In this document: one piece after another, positions 60,414 through 64,000 of the stretch
Position numbering within the stretch: the first letter of the stretch is position 1
Layout of the letters: the number at the start of each line of letters is the position of its first letter
Source of the DNA: Picocystis sp. L7
Taxonomy: Eukaryota > Chlorophyta > Picocystophyceae > Picocystales > Picocystaceae
Length of the DNA stretch: 64,000 nt
NCBI GenBank assembly: GCA_020975725.1
Contig: QXJR01000026.1
Span: 248,001 to 312,000, forward strand
Reading direction: 5' to 3'
The notes under the pieces: model-generated
The model's input: only the letters and a program-made list of their open reading frames with translations
Database searches by the model: none
What the model was told of the DNA's origin: nothing
Program-made: the position numbers and the translations under genes

Positions 60414-62042
60414 ATGAGGGGCATGCTTCGGACCTGGGAGAGGCGCTGTCCACCTACACGGACACATGGGAGCCCGAGAAAGTATTCGAGAAGGAAGAAA
60501 AACGAAGGACGGATCCGGAAGGACGGCCAACACGCCGCTACCAACTCCAACATCTCCGTGGACCTCAACGGCGGACTCGACCCGTTGCACTTCGCAAGGT
60601 CCTTCCGACAAGCGTATCCTTACATCGAAAAGCACAGAAACAGCACGTTCGTCTTCGTGCTTCCAGGAGATGTGAACTCTGACGAACAAGTGCTCGATGG
60701 AATCCTGCAAGACGTTGCCATCCTTCACGGACTGGGAGTGCGCATCGTCCTCGCTGTAGGCATCGGACAACAGGTCGACGAGCTGCTGGCCTTGAGAGGA
60801 AAGCAGTCCGTCTTCCTGGATGGATACCGAGTGACGGATGCAGCTGCGATGAGAGGAGTCATGGAGGCTTCGGGTGCTGTCCGGGTGGACATAGAAGCTC
60901 GTCTCTCGGTGATCCCCACGGTTGCAGCAGTCAGGAGACACGGTGGTAACCGCGAGTTCCTGGAACCAGCAGTCAAAGTGGTGAGCGGAAACTACATCCG
61001 AGCCAAAAGAAGGGGGGTTGTCAATGGGGTCGATTTTTCATACGCTGGAGAAGTGCGTGGTATCGATGTGGAGGCGATCCGCTCCCAGCTTGGACGTGGA
61101 TGCATTGTACTGCTGTCGAACATTGGATACACGGCTACAGGTGAGGTTCTGAACTGCAATACATACGAAGTTGCCACCCAGACAGCGCAAGTACTTCAGG
61201 CACAAAAGCTTATTTGCTTTACCAACGGGGAGGAGCTCTTCAATCGGCTCAACTTGCCCGCTTGGCTGACGCTCAAGGACGCACAAGCCTTGATCGGTCA
61301 GATTATGCTGGAGGGATCCCCTGAAGCCAACAATGAGAGCACAGCATCAGATGATGGCATCTGCACAAATGATAGTACATGTCACTGGCAAGTGCAAAAC
61401 TGCCCTTTGGAGCTGACTGCTTGTGTGTCGGCCTGCTGTGATGGCGTGGCAAGGTCACACATCCTGGATGGGAGAATCGAGGGCATTCTACTTCAAGAAA
61501 TGTTCACCAGAGATGGAGTTGGATGCATGATATCTGCAGATATATACGAAGGAACACGCAAAGCATCTCCTGAAGATGTGCCGGCGATTGAAAAGCTCCT
61601 CCTGCCTCTTGTGGAGAACGGAACTCTACTCCGCAGGTCCAGGGAGCGCTTGCTGTCTGAGTTGCAGTATTTTACGGTAGTAGAACGAGATTTCAAGATT
61701 GTAGCATGTGCAGCCTTGATTCCTTGGGGAGGGGACACTGCAGAGGTTGCGGCCTTTGTAGTAAGCGCAGAATATAGACGGGAGGGGCGCGGTGATGTCT
61801 TGCTGGACTATGTCGAACAATCGGCAAGGGCCATGGGAATACGCAAGCTGTTCTTGTTGACCACCAGGACAGCTGACTGGTTCGAGATGCGTGGCTTCAA
61901 AGCGGCCGGCTACGCACACTTCAGTGAAGAAATCCCTCAAGAGCGCACGAAAAATGTGGACCCTCTGCGCAATAGCCAACTCTACATAAAACGCTTGGAA
62001 GAGGCCACGAGAAGCAGGCCTGGTTCCCGAATTGGCTTCTAA
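60414..62042 (+). CDS. NAGS: N-acetylglutamate synthase, plant/bacterial type
   Basis: A 542-aa protein. The first 45 residues are Arg/Lys-rich and contain few acids, consistent with a plastid (or mitochondrial) transit peptide. An amino-acid-kinase-like domain follows: FARSFRQAYPYIEKHRNSTF, VRIVLAVGIGQQVDELLA, DGYRVTDAAAMRGVMEASGA and FSYAGEVRGIDVEAIRSQL. The C-terminal GNAT domain has AALIPWGGDTAEVAAFVVSA, YRREGRGDVLLDYVEQSARA (acetyl-CoA loop) and LFLLTTRTADWFEMRGF. The ArgA-like order AAK-GNAT makes it the first enzyme of arginine synthesis, acetylating glutamate, usually inhibited by arginine. A Cys-rich insertion lies between the two domains (about residues 300-345). Confidence 0.95.
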   Translation: MRGMLRTWERRCPPTRTHGSPRKYSRRKKNEGRIRKDGQHAATNSNISVDLNGGLDPLHFARSFRQAYPYIEKHRNSTFVFVLPGDVNSDEQVLDGILQDVAILHGLGVRIVLAVGIGQQVDELLALRGKQSVFLDGYRVTDAAAMRGVMEASGAVRVDIEARLSVIPTVAAVRRHGGNREFLEPAVKVVSGNYIRAKRRGVVNGVDFSYAGEVRGIDVEAIRSQLGRGCIVLLSNIGYTATGEVLNCNTYEVATQTAQVLQAQKLICFTNGEELFNRLNLPAWLTLKDAQALIGQIMLEGSPEANNESTASDDGICTNDSTCHWQVQNCPLELTACVSACCDGVARSHILDGRIEGILLQEMFTRDGVGCMISADIYEGTRKASPEDVPAIEKLLLPLVENGTLLRRSRERLLSELQYFTVVERDFKIVACAALIPWGGDTAEVAAFVVSAEYRREGRGDVLLDYVEQSARAMGIRKLFLLTTRTADWFEMRGFKAAGYAHFSEEIPQERTKNVDPLRNSQLYIKRLEEATRSRPGSRIGF

Positions 62043-62295
62043 TCACACAGAATTTCACTCACCCTCCTAATAAATGCATGCGTTTCAGCTGATTGTTTGA
62101 AGAAGTGCAGTTACGGCTTCACGAAGAAGACTTCGGTGCTGCCACCATGCCACTTCGATGCCGCTGAGGGTTCCAGATTTTCACATTCCCATCAGGGGCC
62201 CAGAAAGGTACATATGCACTTTGCACTTTTGTTGTACAGACTCAGCCAGGGGTGCACACAGAAGAGGGCATGTCAGTGCAGACATGTGGTAGAGA

Positions 62296-62586
62296 TCATG
62301 CTTTGATCGCATACTTTGCGGAAAAGCAAGACATCAAGCGCAAAAAGAAAGCTCGAATGTGTCGTGGCCCACGCAGACTTTCAAGCTTGCATCTTGTTTC
62401 AGCGTTGATACACCTTGCTTTCCATGTTGGTAAGCGGTGCGTTGCCACACTAGTAGGGTCCCTGTCTTCTATGTCCGCCAAAGATTCTCCGGCGTGCACC
62501 TGCATCTGTGTCCTTTCGTCGTTCCATCCTCCCTTGAAGCTGCACAGTTCAACGATGGTTGCTTTGCTGTCAACCCACTGGGTCAT
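62296..62586 (-). CDS. Hypothetical small protein
   Basis: A 96-aa frame from ATG at 62586 (MTQWVDSKATIVELCSFKGG) to a basic C-terminus (FFLRLMSCFSAKYAIKA). Mixed charged and hydrophobic residues look protein-like and only this frame is open through the region. The frame continues upstream to 62724, which overlaps the GGACCG motif, so the start is uncertain. It converges on NAGS. No family recognised; it could be one exon of a larger gene. Confidence 0.35.
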   Translation of the reverse strand: MTQWVDSKATIVELCSFKGGWNDERTQMQVHAGESLADIEDRDPTSVATHRLPTWKARCINAETRCKLESLRGPRHIRAFFLRLMSCFSAKYAIKA

Positions 62587-62657
62587 GGGATGGAAGTCTT
62601 GGATCCCTTTCCCACACTCGTGGTGGTGCGCTCCAGCTCGGTCCCTCCCGTCCACCT

Positions 62658-62683
62658 TGGACCGCAAAAGGACCGTCTTTACA
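62658..62683. promoter_or_regulatory. GGACCG pair upstream of last gene
   Basis: TTGGACCGCAAAAGGACCGTC, the same motif class as 1539-1606, about 200 nt before the start at 62881. Confidence 0.4.
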
Positions 62684-62768
62684 CCCCATTTTTTGCAAGC
62701 GATTCCTCTCGAGGATCCATCCATCTCGTCCTCGATCCCCTCTGCCTTTCCTTTCTGCCCGGACTCGT

Positions 62769-62806
62769 CCCTTTTCGAACCCGGATCTTCTCCGGGTTCA
62801 AAAGGG
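62769..62806. promoter_or_regulatory. Near-perfect hairpin of the TTCGAACCC motif
   Basis: CCCTTTTCGAACCCGG and CCGGGTTCAAAAGGGG face each other with a 7-nt loop; arms differ by one missing G/extra base. Located 75-110 nt upstream of the start at 62881. The arm is the GGGTTCGAAAGG promoter motif seen before the M50, POT, coiled-coil and J-GT genes. Confidence 0.5.
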
Positions 62807-62880
62807 GATGCCCCCCTTCTCCCCCCTGATCATTCGTGGTTGTGCCTCGTCGATCCGATCTTCGCGCCTCGTCGAGCGCG

Positions 62881-64000
62881 ATGGCGCACGTGCTCGAGAT
62901 CAGCAGCGACGAAGAAGAAAATGCGCCTCGTGTGAAGAGGAGGAAGTCCTCACTGCTGGCCACGTGGAACAAGGTGCGTGTCGAAAGCAACGGAACACAC
63001 GGTCGGAAGGAAAAGGCGAACCAATTGGAGACGAACCTGAGAAGAAACGTGGACCGAACGTGCTCGAGTCCGACGAAGGGATCGAAAGACACGCCAGATT
63101 TGGAATATCAGTCGGTCCATGGGATACATGAAAAAAGAACAAAGCTTGGAAGGCGAACGAAATCCTCCTGGGAAGTAGGAGATTGTGCTCTCCACGTCCG
63201 ACCTTCGGGTTCCCGCCTCCACACCAAACCCATTGAGGATGCCCCAAGCGATGCCTGCACGATGCACGGTGTTTTTCTACCGTGGAGGCAGCCTCGAGTA
63301 CAATGGTGAACGGGAGTCATGCACGTTCCCTTAACTTTCTCCTGCAGGAAGAACCGCCATCTTTCGCGGTAGATTTCTCGGCACTGCGCTGCTGTTTGGA
63401 CTGCGAATGGCACTGCCGTGAAGGTGTGAAGAGATTGCATGTTGCTGACCTTTGTATGCGATTGTTTGCACTTATTTCTCCAACGGCTTGCGCCTCTGTC
63501 AATGTTAGGTGGGAGGCGAACTCGTCCGCGTCTATGAAGTCGATGAAGTAGCTCCTCAAGCAGACCTACGACATGAAACTGGGACTCACACTCAAGCAGT
63601 TGAGTGTTGTGAAACGGCGCTATCGCCCTCAGCCCACACTCCCAAGACACCCATCAATGGAAAAGAAAGCAAAAAAGATTCAGTCGGCAAACAGGACTCG
63701 AGGACTTCGAACGTGCCTTCGGGTTCGACGGATAACGCAGTAGAACCAGCAGAAGAAAGAAATCATGCTGTTCAAAACAAGCCTGTTGATCATAGAGAGG
63801 ACCAAGAAGCCAAGGAAGGCACTGCTGAGCATGAGCGTGGAGCATGCAGAGGTCATTCAGCCAAGCCTGGGTCCAGCGCAGAACCGAAGGAGGCTCTTGA
63901 ACCGGTTGGAAAGGATACTGAATTGCCTTGTTCTAGGCAGGTGGGAAAGAAATCTATTCACGAGGATTCAGAAAGACAATCTCCTGTTTTGTCTCCCCTA
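62881..64000 (+). CDS. Acidic/basic low-complexity nuclear-type protein, 3' end outside window, spliced
   Basis: The frame starts MAHVLEISSDEEENAPRVKR, with an acidic patch followed by a basic KRRK cluster, typical of a nuclear protein. I infer exons 62881-63297, 63348-63425 and 63509 onward, joined in phase 0 by 50- and 83-nt GT-AG introns (the second has a GTTGCTGACC branch-like site). The middle contains WEVGDCALHVRPS and a Cys-rich ALRCCLDCEWHCREG stretch; the last exon begins VGGELVRVYEVDEVAPQ and runs as disordered Ser/Glu/Lys-rich sequence to the window end. The first intron is shorter than others here and uncertain. The style suggests a chromatin or transcription protein; no domain identified. 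Confidence 0.5.

Noticed and set aside
63108-63650. 180-residue minus-strand frame at the right end
   Set aside because: Antisense to the spliced plus-strand gene whose exons and GT-AG junctions can be read in a consistent frame.
1-64000. Bacterial origin or an endosymbiont contig
   Set aside because: Tubulin, ERO1, small Tim, RPL7, spliceosomal introns and CWC21 make it clearly eukaryotic nuclear DNA.

Overview
The window is nuclear DNA of a compact protist genome, most likely a flagellated, plastid-bearing unicellular alga. Gene content supports this. Plastid-type genes include an EGY-like M50 protease, a D27-like carotenoid isomerase, a plant-type aldo/keto reductase, a plant-type N-acetylglutamate synthase and a plastid-like VTT membrane protein. 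Mitochondrial genes include a small Tim, PreP and a CBS protein with a presequence. There is an ER ERO1, and a CFAP100-like axonemal protein points to a cilium. I cannot fix the phylum; the targeting peptides I can read look like simple transit peptides rather than bipartite ones.

Genes are short-spaced, about one per 1.7 kb, on alternating strands, with shared divergent promoters and tail-to-tail 3' ends as close as 13 nt. Most are single-exon. Where introns can be read they are short (about 57-190 nt), GT-AG, and nearly always at the 5' end, often inside or just after the targeting peptide. Gene starts and promoters are GC-rich while 3' halves and 3' flanks are more AT-rich.

Layout. 1-12 kb: partial glycosyltransferase, M50 protease, TPR protein, POT transporter, coiled-coil protein, two CBS-pair paralogues. 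13-23 kb: ERO1, FAMeT-BTB protein, ORD-like protein, small Tim, F-box protein, small coiled-coil protein. 22-41 kb: PIN-like carrier, D27, CWC21/SRRM2, front-end desaturase, trehalase, PLC-X protein, M14 carboxypeptidase, doublecortin-like protein, divergent alpha-tubulin, LPCAT-like acyltransferase. 41-44 kb: a 2.6 kb block without a clear gene. 44-64 kb: TrpRS, VTT protein, PreP, aldo/keto reductase, a DnaJ-TPR-DnaJ-glycosyltransferase fusion, two coiled-coil proteins (one CFAP100-like), RPL7, NAGS and a 3'-truncated acidic protein.

No operon-like pathway is visible; this is mostly housekeeping sequence. The most unusual items are the J-TPR-zinc-ribbon-J-GlcNAc-transferase fusion (53.5-56.3 kb), an EF-hand loop inserted in a mitochondrial CBS protein (10.8-11.8 kb), and a set of short recurring promoter sequences (AGTTAACCTCGA, GGACCG clusters, GGGTTCGAAAGG, GTCGACGA palindromes, ACCAAAGCACG) placed just upstream of start codons.
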